A stretch of 64,000 bases of DNA from Thermomonospora echinospora (GTDB lineage: Bacteria; Actinomycetota; Actinomycetes; Streptosporangiales; Streptosporangiaceae), in contig NZ_FNVO01000011.1 of NCBI RefSeq assembly GCF_900108175.1, forward strand, positions 1 through 64,000, read 5' to 3'. A model generated the notes under the pieces. The model did no database searches. It was not told the origin of the DNA and saw nothing but the letters and a program-made list of their open reading frames with translations. Made by a program: the position numbers and the translations under genes. How positions within the stretch are numbered: position 1 is the stretch's first letter; each line of letters begins with the position of its first letter. Shown in pieces: positions 35,508 through 43,763 of this stretch.

Positions 35508-35825
35508 TCCGAGAGTTCACGGGGGTGCGGCGCCCCCACACCTTCCCGGCCGTACGCGGACGCTCCATCCGCTGAGCCCGGCCGGGACACGGCGCGCGGC
35601 GGTGGAGCGGCCGGCGCCATCGCTGCGGCGGCCCCGGCGATCCGCCGCAGCGGCCGGACTCCACAGGATGCGGCCCGTTCACGGACGATGCGCGCGTACC
35701 GGGAGTATGCGCGTCATCATCCGTGCGGGCCCCGCATCCGTCACACATGCCGGCTCGCGCGCGCCCGCACCCATCCAGACCCCGTGTCGGGACCTGGATG
35801 GGCGGCGCGCCTGTCCTGGCGTTTC

Positions 35826-36572
35826 TCAGGTGATGGGCGACTCCCAGGCCTCCCGCCATGTCTGCGGCCCGACGATGCCGTCGACCTCCAGTCCCTTCTC
35901 CTCCTGGAACGCGCGGCACACCTCCTCCGAACGCGGGCCGTACGCCCCGTCCACGGTGATGTGCCAGCCGCGTTCGCGCATCCGGGCCTGCCACTGCCGG
36001 ACGTCGTCGCCGACCATGACCGGGGGCTGGGTGATGTACCGGCCCGGCCAGCGCGGCGCCGGCGTTCCGGGCTTGGGCGGCGCGGGCTCGCCGCCGTCGC
36101 CGGATCCGTAGGCGGGCCGTCCGTACCCGGCGATCACGCTCGCCGAGCGGACGCGCCGCTTCACCGCGTCACCGGTGTTGCCCTCGATGGTCTGCAGCCG
36201 GCCGCCGCCGAGCACCTTCTCCACCACGCCCACGTGGTCGATGGCGCCGACCGAGTTGGAGGCGCCCCAGTCGAAGAAGACGATGTCCCCGGGCCTGGCC
36301 CGGTCCACGTTGGCGGTGGTGCCGGTGTGCCACCGGCCGATCTTCTGGAAGTCCTGCGCGTGCCAGACGGTGTACGCCCGGTCCCCGCCCGGCAGGACGG
36401 CGGCCCGGTTGCCGCTTTGGCGCGCCCAGTACGTGACGGCCATGTCGCACCAGGCCGCCCGCAGGAACTCACCGCCGTGCCGGGCGGCGTAGTCCCGGGT
36501 GATCGTGTTCGGCCGGCCGGTCATTCCCAGGGACGCCCGGGCCGCCGCCAGCATTCCGCTCGCGGTGCCCAC
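35826..36572 (-). CDS. CHAP-domain and peptidoglycan-binding protein
   Basis: A 248-residue putative cell-wall amidase/endopeptidase. Residues 30-150 form a CHAP domain: catalytic Cys in FLRAAWCDMAVTYWA, then RPGDIVFFDWGAS and DHVGVVEKV with the His. A Pro-rich linker (PAPPKPGTPAPRWPG) leads to a PG_binding_1 domain (QWQARMRERGWHITVDGAYGPRSEEVCRAFQEEKGLEVDGIVGPQTW). No signal peptide is present, so export, if any, is unexplained and a phage-like origin is possible. The GTG start shares one base with the TAG of the upstream small gene. Confidence 0.87.
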   Translation of the reverse strand: MGTASGMLAAARASLGMTGRPNTITRDYAARHGGEFLRAAWCDMAVTYWARQSGNRAAVLPGGDRAYTVWHAQDFQKIGRWHTGTTANVDRARPGDIVFFDWGASNSVGAIDHVGVVEKVLGGGRLQTIEGNTGDAVKRRVRSASVIAGYGRPAYGSGDGGEPAPPKPGTPAPRWPGRYITQPPVMVGDDVRQWQARMRERGWHITVDGAYGPRSEEVCRAFQEEKGLEVDGIVGPQTWREAWESPIT

Positions 36573-36739
36573 TACGCCCCCTCTCCACGGAAGATCCCGT
36601 CCGCGTCCGGCGCGCCGTACAACTCGCGCAGCACCTGCTCCTCGTCCGGCTCGGTCGCCCGGTGGACGTCCGGATGCACGTCCACCTCATCCATGTGGGC
36701 GAGCTCGGGCGAGCTTCCCGCCTCGTTAGGCTCGGGCAT
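36572..36739 (-). CDS. small acidic protein coupled to the CHAP gene (55 aa)
   Basis: A 55-residue frame, MPEPNEAGSSPELAHMDEVDV, ending ELYGAPDADGIFRGEGA. It has AGGAGA seven bases before its ATG, and its stop overlaps the CHAP gene start (TAGTG). It is strongly acidic, with no Cys and no hydrophobic segment. The coupling suggests it is translated with the CHAP protein; its role is unknown. Confidence 0.65.
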   Translation of the reverse strand: MPEPNEAGSSPELAHMDEVDVHPDVHRATEPDEEQVLRELYGAPDADGIFRGEGA

Positions 36740-37110
36740 GTTCGTCTCTCCTGGTCTTCGAGATCGGGGGGTGGCGGCACGGCCAGGACATGGCCGGAAG
36801 GATCACGGCCGGTACGACGTGCCGCCTGGTTCGTCAACGGTGACGATGCACCCTGACACCTTTGCCCGGCGCACGGCGAAGCACACCCCGTCCCGCGCGA
36901 ACCAGGCCCGCTCCAGGGAGCGGCACACTACGAGTCCATCCTGCGACCCCAGGAGGCGACCTGTCCGGCCATTCACCCAAAGTTAAGCTCTTCGGACACA
37001 TCGATCTCACGCCTCCCCCCACCCCCGGACGCTCCGCCATCGCAGGTCCACGGTGTACGATCGGTCGCGTTCTCTCGCAGCGGAGCCCGCGGCCACCCAC
37101 CGGAGAACAA
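36740..37110. other. intergenic region upstream of tRNA-Ala
   Basis: No gene is supported in these 371 bases. It should contain the tRNA promoter; no clean -35/-10 pair was pinned down. Confidence 0.4.
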
Positions 37111-37183
37111 GGGGCCTTAGCTCAGTTGGCAGAGCACCGGCTTTGCAAGCCGGGTGTCAGGGGTTCGAATCCCCTAGGCTCCA
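37111..37183 (+). tRNA. tRNA-Ala (anticodon TGC)
   Basis: A complete 73-nt cloverleaf. The acceptor stem GGGGCCT pairs with AGGCTCC and includes the G3-U70 pair that is the identity mark of alanine tRNA. The anticodon stem is CCGGC/GCCGG with loop TTTGCAA, giving TGC. The T arm is AGGGG-TTCGAAT-CCCCT. The encoded end is ACC, so CCA is only partly templated. The 3' half is the attachment site of the integrative element. Confidence 0.97.
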
Positions 37184-37185
37184 CC
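37142..37185. repeat. attL core, 44-base direct repeat in tRNA-Ala 3' half
   Basis: The 44 bases from the anticodon loop (TTTGCAAGCC...) to the tRNA end (...GGCTCCACC) recur exactly at 48806-48849. Integration at this point keeps the tRNA whole, as usual for pSAM2-type elements. Confidence 0.95.
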
Positions 37186-37191
37186 TGCGAC

Positions 37192-37224
37192 AACGCCCCT
37201 GTCCCGATCATGGACAGGGGCGTT
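37192..37224. terminator. hairpin after tRNA-Ala/int end
   Basis: AACGCCCCTGTCC, seven-base loop, GGACAGGGGCGTT: perfect 13-base arms between the tRNA and the convergent int end. It can serve both transcripts. Confidence 0.8.
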
Positions 37225-37225
37225 C

Positions 37226-37245
37226 GTGCCATTAACGTGCCATTA
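37226..37245. promoter_or_regulatory. paired GTGCCATTA repeats, possible arm-type integrase sites (attL side)
   Basis: GTGCCATTA at 37226-37234 and 37237-37245, spaced 11 bases (one helical turn). The same pair with the same spacing occurs at 48700-48719, just inside attR. The second copy overlaps the int stop codon. Arm-site function is inferred from this symmetry. Confidence 0.6.
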
Positions 37246-38598
37246 GGCCACCGGCACCAGCGCACCGGCCGCCCCGTCCTCGTCGTCGTCCTGGCCGTCA
37301 CCGTCCGTGGACATGACCGCCCCGATCCGGGCGTCGAGCGAGTCGGCGATGGCCTTGTCCGCTTCGGACGTCGCGTGCTGGTAGATCATCGCCGCGCGCA
37401 CCGAGTCATGCCCCATCCGGTTCATCAGGTCCCGCAGACTGGCCCCGCTCTGGGCCGCGATCGTGTTGCCGGTATGCCGAAGATCGTGGAAGTGCAGGCC
37501 CGGCACGCCCAGCGCCGCCACCGTCTCAGCCCACCGGGAGGCCCGCCGGAAGTTGCCCCGCCGCAGGACACCGCCGTTCGCACCGGTGAAGACCAGGGCC
37601 GCCGGGTCGTCCGCGGCGTACCGGTCGAGGTGATCCCGGATCGCCGGAACGATCCCCGCCGGGAACACGACGGTACGAGCGCCGGCCCGTGACTTGGTCG
37701 GCCCGAGCACCAGGTCTCCCGAATCCATCTCCAGGTATTGGCGCCGTACCGTCACCGTCCGCGCGGCAAGATCGATGTCCCTGCGCTGGAGAGCCACCGC
37801 CTCACCCCATCGCAGACTCGCAAAAGTGGCCAGCAGGACCAGCGCCCGGAAGCGATCATCACGGCGCACGTTGGCGTGTCCGTCGTCGGCCATCTTCGAG
37901 AGCACCTGTTCGGCCGCTTCCTTGTTCGGAAAGGTCATCGGGAAGGCCCGCATCTCCCCGTTGCCGAGCTGGTAGCGGAGCCGGTATTCACCCGTGGGCA
38001 GCTTGCGGACGTTGCCGACCGGCCGCCGGCCGATCCGTTCCGCCAGGTCGAAGACCTGAGCGACGGTCAACACCGGACGCTCGTCCGGTTTCTCGTCACC
38101 GGCACCGCGGATACGGCATGGGTTGCGCGGGATGATCCGGTCGTCCTCGGCCGCAGTGGTCAGCACCGCCCGCAGGAACCGGTAAGCCTTGGCCGTCACC
38201 GAGGCCGACACGCCCTCACCGAGCAGCGTCATACGCCACTCCCGGATCATGGGAGTGCTGAGCTTGCCCAGCGGAACCCCGCCCAGGTGCGGAGCGATCT
38301 GCCGCCGGAGAAGCCGCCGGTACAACTCCACCGTGCGGGGACGCAGGCCCGGACGCTGTTCGATCCACTTGGCGGCGTATTCGCCGAGCTTGACCTTGGC
38401 CCGCTCTGGGTCCGTCCACTCCCCGTTGAGGATCTGCGCCTCGATCAAGGTCAGATACCGATCGGCCTCACCCTTGGTGGCGAACGTGTTGGGCGCAGTC
38501 CGCATCCTGCCGTCAGGCCCCGGATAGCGAACCTGATGACGCCCGGACGGCAGCTTGCGGATATTGCCGAAACGCCGGTGGCCATCCTTGTTGGCCAT
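37243..38598 (-). CDS. int: tyrosine recombinase integrase of the AICE
   Basis: A 451-residue tyrosine integrase catalysing attP/attB recombination at tRNA-Ala. The catalytic set is R263 (SLRWGE), K302, H371 and R374 (HDLRHTGN), H397 (MGHDS) and nucleophile Y406 (AMIYQHAT). The N-terminal arm-binding domain (GNIRKLPSGRHQVRYPGPDGR) is repeated inside the catalytic domain at residues 194-241 (GNVRKLPTGEYRLRYQLGNG), an internal duplication. The tail is acidic (DGDGQDDDEDG). The ATG overlaps the xis stop (TGATG), so it is coupled to xis translation. Confidence 0.95.
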   Translation of the reverse strand: MANKDGHRRFGNIRKLPSGRHQVRYPGPDGRMRTAPNTFATKGEADRYLTLIEAQILNGEWTDPERAKVKLGEYAAKWIEQRPGLRPRTVELYRRLLRRQIAPHLGGVPLGKLSTPMIREWRMTLLGEGVSASVTAKAYRFLRAVLTTAAEDDRIIPRNPCRIRGAGDEKPDERPVLTVAQVFDLAERIGRRPVGNVRKLPTGEYRLRYQLGNGEMRAFPMTFPNKEAAEQVLSKMADDGHANVRRDDRFRALVLLATFASLRWGEAVALQRRDIDLAARTVTVRRQYLEMDSGDLVLGPTKSRAGARTVVFPAGIVPAIRDHLDRYAADDPAALVFTGANGGVLRRGNFRRASRWAETVAALGVPGLHFHDLRHTGNTIAAQSGASLRDLMNRMGHDSVRAAMIYQHATSEADKAIADSLDARIGAVMSTDGDGQDDDEDGAAGALVPVA

Positions 38599-38857
38599 CA
38601 GGCAGCACCTTTCCAGACCTTAGAGGCCGTCATCGGCTCGACCAGGCCATCCGCGATGAACTCCCGGAGCGCGGATTCGGGGATGCGAACGTGCCCACGC
38701 TTGCCCTCTTCGCCGAGCCGCACGAACCGGATACGCCGTTCGGCGATCAACCCCGGGGGAACCGCTGGGAAGTGTTGAGCAGTTCGGCCGCCTCCGCCAC
38801 GGTCAGCAGCCGATCACCGGCCGGAAGGGGACTGATCTGGTTGCGGTTACTGGTCAC
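38598..38857 (-). pseudogene. xis: excisionase (HTH) gene with a -1 frameshift
   Basis: The frame begins VTSNRNQISPLPAG, LLTVAEAAELLNTSQRFPRG and stops at 38747. The expected remainder (LIAERRIRFVRLGEEGKRG, HVRIPESALREFIADGL) is intact in the neighbouring frame up to 38598. The break lies in a CCCCCGGGG run at about 38750-38758; one extra base would restore an 86-residue MerR/AlpA-like excisionase. The GTG start overlaps the rep stop and the second half overlaps the int start, as in a working operon. It is either a recent inactivation, a sequencing error in a homopolymer, or programmed slippage. Confidence 0.85.
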
Positions 38858-40509
38858 GCTGCCTCCGGGATTGCCGAAAGTTGGGTGGCCGTCTGGGTTG
38901 CTTGGTCGAGTTGGGCGCGTCGTTGGATGCGTTCGTCGATCAGGTGGAGGAGTCGTTCGTCCAGGGGTCTGACGTCGGGGTCGCCGGGTCCGGCGCGTTC
39001 CCAGGCGTAGACGCCGGTCGGGTCCTCGGTGCGGGTTGCCGAGATCCCGGCCTCGGCGAGGCGGGCCAGCACCCACGCCTTGCGGTCGGCCTTGTGGTCG
39101 GCCAGCGTCTTGCCGGACCAGCGCCGAGACACCAGCACCCGCCGGCCGCCGTAGCCGAGATGTTCGCGGCGGTGTGCCTTGCCCTTGCAGAAGCCGGGGA
39201 CCAGGCCGGGCCGGGGGTTCTTGGGCTGGACGCCGTAGCGCAGCCAGTTGGCGCACGTCGGCGAGCAGGGTTCGTAGCGCAGGGCGTCGGCCAGCCGCTC
39301 GACGTGCGCTCGCTGCGCGTCGGTCTCGGCGGTGTGGCAGTCGGCGACGCTTTTGATCAGGTACTTGGTCAGGTAGCCGATGCACCGCCGCGCGTCCGGC
39401 GTGTCCGCAAGCACGCCCTCCGCATGGATCTGCTCGCCGAACCGGGCCACGTGCAGGGGTTCGGCCGCGTCGTCCTGGCCGATCGCGTCGAGTGCCTCAT
39501 CCCAGGTCGGCAGGACCGCGCCGGTGTCCCGGTCGATGTAGCCGCCGGTCTCCCCGGCCGCCGCGTCCCAGACCGGCAGCCGCCCGTTCGGATAGACGAC
39601 GTGATCGGTCGAGGGCCACCACACCTGGTGGTAGGTGGCCGCCGCCACCTGCCGCAGTTCCGCGCGGGAGATGGTGCCGCGGATCGCCATGTGCAGGTGC
39701 GGAGCCAACCGGCGTTGGGGTTCGACGGTGGCGAAGTACTGCACGTCGAAGCCGACGAACCGGCGCAGGTTCTGCACGAACCGGTCCACCAGCTTGGAGA
39801 AGTGCAGCGCATCGCGCGCCGCCCGCCGGTAGTCGTAGGTGGCCGGATCGACCGGCGTCCCGTCACTTTTGACCTTGCCGTAGGAGTCGAGGGTGAGGGT
39901 GAGGAAGATCGACGGCCGGAACGTCCTACCGCCACGGCCGAGGAAGGTCCGCCCGACGGTGCGGTTTTCGACCGGCCGCCGGGGCAGGTCGGGCGCGTCC
40001 TGACGCCGCCGGGTGGATCGGGTCCGCCGAGCGGGCTGGTCACCGGTCTTGAGAGTGCCGGCCACCCCCGCCTTTTCGATTTCGCGGTCCAGTTCGCCCA
40101 GGAGGCCGTCCCACCAGGCCAGGTCTCCGCCGTCGTCTGGCCCGTGGACCTCGACCCGATCCCGCCGGGCTTGGGCCTTGGCCCGCAGTTCCATCAGGTA
40201 GCGCTGTTCGGCATCCGGGTCGGCCCGCTCGATGACCGGCTCGGAATCGAGGTGCCAGCCCTGGGCGCACTGCACGGCCCGGAGCTTGCGCTTGCGTTCG
40301 GCGCAAGTGGGGCAGACCGAGGCAAGGGTGTGCCCGCAGGGCACGTCCACCCGTTCGGTCTCGCCGGTGTGCAGGTTGACCCGCCGCATCGGCACCGGCC
40401 GGATGCATACCCCGTGTTCGATGGCGACGGCCTTGACGACCTCCCGGGCCAGCGGAGGCCGCACCTTCACCGGCACCGACCCGGCAGCAGTCTCCGCAGG
40501 AGCGGTCAC
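38854..40509 (-). CDS. rep: replication initiator protein (RepSA-like, HUH type)
   Basis: A 551-residue rolling-circle initiator like pSAM2 RepSA. It has the metal-binding HUH motif in RLAPHLHMAIRG and a Tyr-containing YLTKYLIKSV motif that would nick the origin. Cys-rich segments (PCGHTLASVCPTCAERKRK and EPCSPTCANWLRYG) are typical of this family. FRPSIFLTLTLDSYGKV is the conserved strand before the HUH. GTG 40509 overlaps the tra stop (GTGA), so the two are coupled; a longer frame upstream lies within tra. Confidence 0.92.
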   Translation of the reverse strand: MTAPAETAAGSVPVKVRPPLAREVVKAVAIEHGVCIRPVPMRRVNLHTGETERVDVPCGHTLASVCPTCAERKRKLRAVQCAQGWHLDSEPVIERADPDAEQRYLMELRAKAQARRDRVEVHGPDDGGDLAWWDGLLGELDREIEKAGVAGTLKTGDQPARRTRSTRRRQDAPDLPRRPVENRTVGRTFLGRGGRTFRPSIFLTLTLDSYGKVKSDGTPVDPATYDYRRAARDALHFSKLVDRFVQNLRRFVGFDVQYFATVEPQRRLAPHLHMAIRGTISRAELRQVAAATYHQVWWPSTDHVVYPNGRLPVWDAAAGETGGYIDRDTGAVLPTWDEALDAIGQDDAAEPLHVARFGEQIHAEGVLADTPDARRCIGYLTKYLIKSVADCHTAETDAQRAHVERLADALRYEPCSPTCANWLRYGVQPKNPRPGLVPGFCKGKAHRREHLGYGGRRVLVSRRWSGKTLADHKADRKAWVLARLAEAGISATRTEDPTGVYAWERAGPGDPDVRPLDERLLHLIDERIQRRAQLDQATQTATQLSAIPEAA

Positions 40510-41972
40510 GCGACCTCCCAGGCGTCCACACCGCCTGTGGCCCAAGCGACCATCGCGCGGATGTCGGTATCGGAGACATACGCCGCACGCACCCGCACCG
40601 GGTCCGGGCAACTCTCCAACCGGACGAACCCGACCCCGGCGCCGATCTCCGGAACGGACGAGATCTGATCGGCCAGCGCGCCCCGATCGCGTGCCCCGTC
40701 GCCGAGGACCATGTCCACCTGTTCGTCTTCGTCCAGCCGCAGCGCGATCCGGTCGGGGAACAGGTTGCGCAGGTTGTTGACCTCCTTGCGCGCGTCCTGC
40801 TGCGCGCCGATCACGCAGTACCCCACCGACCGGCCCTGTGTGGTCAGCACCGCCAGCGCCGATTCGGCGCGTTTGCGGAGGTCGCGTTCGGGGCTGTAGG
40901 CGGTCAGGAACGCCAGCTCATCGACCACGACGATCCGGAACGGATGCTCCACCGACGGCGCGAACGACCGGGTCAGCCCGGCGAACTCCTCCGCCCGCGC
41001 GTTCATGTCGCTTGCGGCCTCTTCCAGCAGGGCGACCATGCCGCCGGACGGGTCGGAGGAGTAGCGGCCGTAGCGTTCGAACAGGGCGCGGCCGTAGGAC
41101 AGTTCCATGCGCTTGGGGTCGATCGCCCATACCTCGACCAGCCCGGCGGCCATCAGCGGCAGCACCCCGCGGATCGCCGACCACAGCACCGAGCCCTTGC
41201 CGGAGCCGGTCGCGCCCGCGATCAGGACATGCGTGCCGAGCAGCCGCAGCCGCCAGGGCGAGCCGTCCTCTTGTCTGCCGACCGGCACCGCCCGCAGATC
41301 CACCGCCGCAGCGTCGAGCAGCGGCAGTGCCGGGAGCGGGGAGGCCAGGGCGTCGATGCGGACGAACTCCAGCCACAGGCGGCCGGGTCGGTCGCCGTCA
41401 CGGACGCGGACCAGGGTGGCGCCGAAGCCGTGCGCCAGGTTGGCCGCCGCCTTCTCCCAGACGTCCGGGGCCTGCCCCTTGAGCATGACCACCAGGACGC
41501 GATCCGACGTGGGACCGGCCATGACCGTGCGCAGGGTCGGCAGGTACTCGCGGCCCCGGTGGGTCTTGGTGAGTCCGGCGGTGACGAGGACCGGTTGCCA
41601 GTGCCGCCGGTACACCCACCAGGCCCGCCACCGCGACCGGACCGGGCGCACGACCCAGCGGGCGAAGGACGGCCGATCGGCCACCGCCCAGGCCGACAGA
41701 CCCAGTCCGGCCAGGACGGCCAGGAGCGCGGGGACGTGCCAGCCGTAGCGGACGCCCAGCCAGCCGGCCCCGGCCGCCGCCCCGACCGTGATCGGGTGCC
41801 GGACGCAGAAGGCCAGCAGCCGGGCCAGGACGCGCAGCAGGCCGACGAGCAGGACCAGGCCCTCGGGCATGTGCCACACCGGCGGCGCCCACTTGGGCGC
41901 GGCGAACGGGTCGCGTTGCGCCTCGACCGCCACATTCTCACCCGGCTTGACCTTGCGGAACTCCCACGACAT
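40506..41972 (-). CDS. tra: FtsK/SpoIIIE-type DNA transfer protein (TraSA-like)
   Basis: A 488-residue hexameric DNA pump for conjugation of double-stranded DNA between mycelia. Two hydrophobic segments lie at about residues 37-56 and 60-98 (ITVGAAAGAGWLGVRYG, PALLAVLAGLGLSAWAV). Walker A is GATGSGKGS (253-261), Walker B is VVVDELAFL (348-356), and the FtsK signature TTQGRSVGYCVIGAQQDARKEVNN follows. GAGAGGTGA is about eight bases before the ATG. It is followed by overlapping rep, xis and int in one operon. Confidence 0.93.
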   Translation of the reverse strand: MSWEFRKVKPGENVAVEAQRDPFAAPKWAPPVWHMPEGLVLLVGLLRVLARLLAFCVRHPITVGAAAGAGWLGVRYGWHVPALLAVLAGLGLSAWAVADRPSFARWVVRPVRSRWRAWWVYRRHWQPVLVTAGLTKTHRGREYLPTLRTVMAGPTSDRVLVVMLKGQAPDVWEKAAANLAHGFGATLVRVRDGDRPGRLWLEFVRIDALASPLPALPLLDAAAVDLRAVPVGRQEDGSPWRLRLLGTHVLIAGATGSGKGSVLWSAIRGVLPLMAAGLVEVWAIDPKRMELSYGRALFERYGRYSSDPSGGMVALLEEAASDMNARAEEFAGLTRSFAPSVEHPFRIVVVDELAFLTAYSPERDLRKRAESALAVLTTQGRSVGYCVIGAQQDARKEVNNLRNLFPDRIALRLDEDEQVDMVLGDGARDRGALADQISSVPEIGAGVGFVRLESCPDPVRVRAAYVSDTDIRAMVAWATGGVDAWEVA

Positions 41973-42058
41973 ACGCTGATCACCTCTCTTCGAGTTGCGG
42001 TTTGGGGAGAGAGACCGGGGCGGCTGGAGGTGCCAGCTCCAGCCGCCCCACCTGTTCG

Positions 42059-42385
42059 TCAGACCGCCGACCGGCCCGCGCCAGGCGACCCGGAGGAGCG
42101 CGCGTTCTGGTCGTGCAGGCGCTCGACGTCGGTGACGTAGGAGGTGACCGCCTCCAGCAGCGCCCGAGCCACCGCGACGTCCCCGGCGGTCACCCGACCC
42201 GGCTTGTCCGGGGTGAGCATCACGTTGACCCCGCCGTGGGAGATGGCCAGCACCGGTTCCGCCCCCTCCGGATGGGTCACGCAGAAGGCCCGGCAGTTGG
42301 CCCGCTCGTCCAAGGGCAGCGTGACCGAGGCATTGGGGTCACGGCCGGGAAGATCGACGTTCACCGAGATCCGCGAACGCCCCAT
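42059..42385 (-). CDS. AICE-associated small hypothetical protein
   Basis: A 108-residue protein, MGRSRISVNVDLPGRDPNASVTLPLDERANCRAF... with ISHGGVNVMLTPDKPGRVTAGDVAVARALLEAVTSYVTDVERL. Its ATG overlaps the stop of the Pra-like gene, so they are co-translated. No motif or membrane segment is recognised. Small proteins at this place are common in AICEs; function unknown. Confidence 0.7.
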   Translation of the reverse strand: MGRSRISVNVDLPGRDPNASVTLPLDERANCRAFCVTHPEGAEPVLAISHGGVNVMLTPDKPGRVTAGDVAVARALLEAVTSYVTDVERLHDQNARSSGSPGAGRSAV

Positions 42386-42810
42386 CAGGCCGCGTCCTTA
42401 CCAGCCGGACGAGCGGCCCGGCCCGCGCCGCCGGGAGCCTGCACACCGGTCGCCCGGTAGGAGTAGGCCACCCGGGTGATCGGCTCACCCTTGGGGTTCT
42501 TGCCGGCCACCTCCACATACGGGGTAACCGTCATCCCGGTGAACTCCACCGGCCGGAACGGCCCCATCACCGGCTCCGGCAGCACCGGGCACACCTTGGC
42601 CAGCACCCGCACCCGAATCGCCGACGCCTTGTGCTTGGCCGTCGGGTCCGCGTCGTAGACGTTCACCACCCACACCGGCAGACCGGTCTCCTTGTCGATC
42701 TTTTGCTGCTTGGTGTCGTAGTTCTCCAACGGCTGAGCCGCATCGGTCGCGAACACCCCGTGCGGGAACACCTGACCGAACTCCACCGGGATACGTCCCT
42801 GGATCCCCAC
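42385..42810 (-). CDS. pra: Pra-like plasmid replication/integration/excision activator
   Basis: A 141-residue protein. The features GRIPVEFGQVFPHGVF, ETGLPVWVVNVYDADPTAKHK and FRPVEFTGMTVTPYVEVAGKN match the proteins annotated as plasmid replication, integration and excision activator in streptomycete AICEs. In pSAM2, Pra activates the rep-xis-int operon and is repressed by KorSA. GTG 42810 follows GGAGGTGG. The region just upstream holds palindromes and repeats suited to GntR binding. The name rests on recalled family similarity. Confidence 0.7.
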   Translation of the reverse strand: MGIQGRIPVEFGQVFPHGVFATDAAQPLENYDTKQQKIDKETGLPVWVVNVYDADPTAKHKASAIRVRVLAKVCPVLPEPVMGPFRPVEFTGMTVTPYVEVAGKNPKGEPITRVAYSYRATGVQAPGGAGRAARPAGKDAA

Positions 42811-42827
42811 GTGACCACCTCCAATCA

Positions 42828-42896
42828 GTCAACTGGTCGTCAGTTGACCTATCAAGTGACTTGATCGGAGGTTACCCGCTTGCTCTATCAAGTGAC
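42828..42896. promoter_or_regulatory. operator-like repeats upstream of pra-like gene
   Basis: Three overlapping features: inverted repeat GTCAACTG-5-CAGTTGAC (42828-42848); palindrome ATCAAG-TGA-CTTGAT (42851-42865); direct repeat CTATCAAGTGAC at 42849-42860 and 42885-42896. They fill the gap between the pra-like start and the GntR stop. In pSAM2 the GntR repressor KorSA binds repeats in front of pra; the same logic is inferred here. Confidence 0.65.
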
Positions 42897-42928
42897 CCGC
42901 TCAGATGTGGCCGAATCCGGCCAACGCC

Positions 42929-43660
42929 TCAACGCAGCGGATATGCGTCTTCCAGCTCATGCCGGTCGGCGGGCAACACCGCCTCGACCACCAGCAGCGG
43001 ACGCCCCGTGGCGTCCCGCACCGCGGCGAACACCACCAACACCGGCACATCCCTGCCCAGCCCCAGAGTCTGCGCCTCTTCCGTCGTGGGCATACGTGCG
43101 GTGATCTGCTCCAACACGTGATCGAACACCACGCCCTTACGGCTCTCCAGGTGTTCGCGGATGCCCTGTCGCAAAGGCTGGTCACTGGTCAGGCCGGTTC
43201 CCTCCGCCAGTTCCAGCGGCAGCCACAGCGACAGCAGCTCTGACGGCTCATCCTGGTAGGTCAGCAGCCGCCGCCGTAGGAACACCCGCCCTGACGCGGG
43301 GACGTCCAACAGCGCCGCGATCCGCTTGGGCGCGGTGACCGCGCCGGCCTCGACCACATCCCCGGCAAGGTCGATCTCTGGACCCGACAGCCGGAGCTGT
43401 CCCGCCCGCACGTGCTCCAGTGCCGACAGGACCGGACGCCCCCGCACGAACCGGCCTTTGCCCTGCCGAGCCTCGATCCAGCCCTCTTCCCGCAGCACCC
43501 GCAGCGCCGCCACCACGGTCGGCCGGGACACCGAGAACTCGGCGATGAGCTGATGTTCACTGGGCAGCATCTCGCCGGGCGGGTACTGGCCCGCCTCGAT
43601 CCGCCGCTTCAGCTCCGCGACCAACTGGGCGTACTTCGGTGGCACCGACTCAAGAGCCAT
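42929..43660 (-). CDS. GntR family regulator (KorSA-like) with UTRA domain
   Basis: A 243-residue GntR regulator. The winged helix covers PPKYAQLVAELKRRIEAGQYPPGEMLPSEHQLIAEFSVSRPTVVAALRVLREEGW. The UTRA effector domain includes GRVFLRRRLLTYQDEPSELLSLWLPLELAEGTGL and ITARMPTTEEAQTLGLG. pSAM2 KorSA is also GntR type and keeps the element silent. ATG 43660 (MALESVPPKY) is chosen; in-frame starts at 43669 and 43714 are possible. An imperfect palindrome GTCTTACCAGGTAGGAC near 43688-43704 may be its own operator. Confidence 0.88.
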   Translation of the reverse strand: MALESVPPKYAQLVAELKRRIEAGQYPPGEMLPSEHQLIAEFSVSRPTVVAALRVLREEGWIEARQGKGRFVRGRPVLSALEHVRAGQLRLSGPEIDLAGDVVEAGAVTAPKRIAALLDVPASGRVFLRRRLLTYQDEPSELLSLWLPLELAEGTGLTSDQPLRQGIREHLESRKGVVFDHVLEQITARMPTTEEAQTLGLGRDVPVLVVFAAVRDATGRPLLVVEAVLPADRHELEDAYPLR

Positions 43661-43763
43661 CACGACCATCCAACATTCGACAGGTTGTCTTACCAGGTAG
43701 GACGCTACCGGCACACTCGCGTCCTGTCACCGACCGATCTTCAACCGCCCAGCGGCAACGTCC

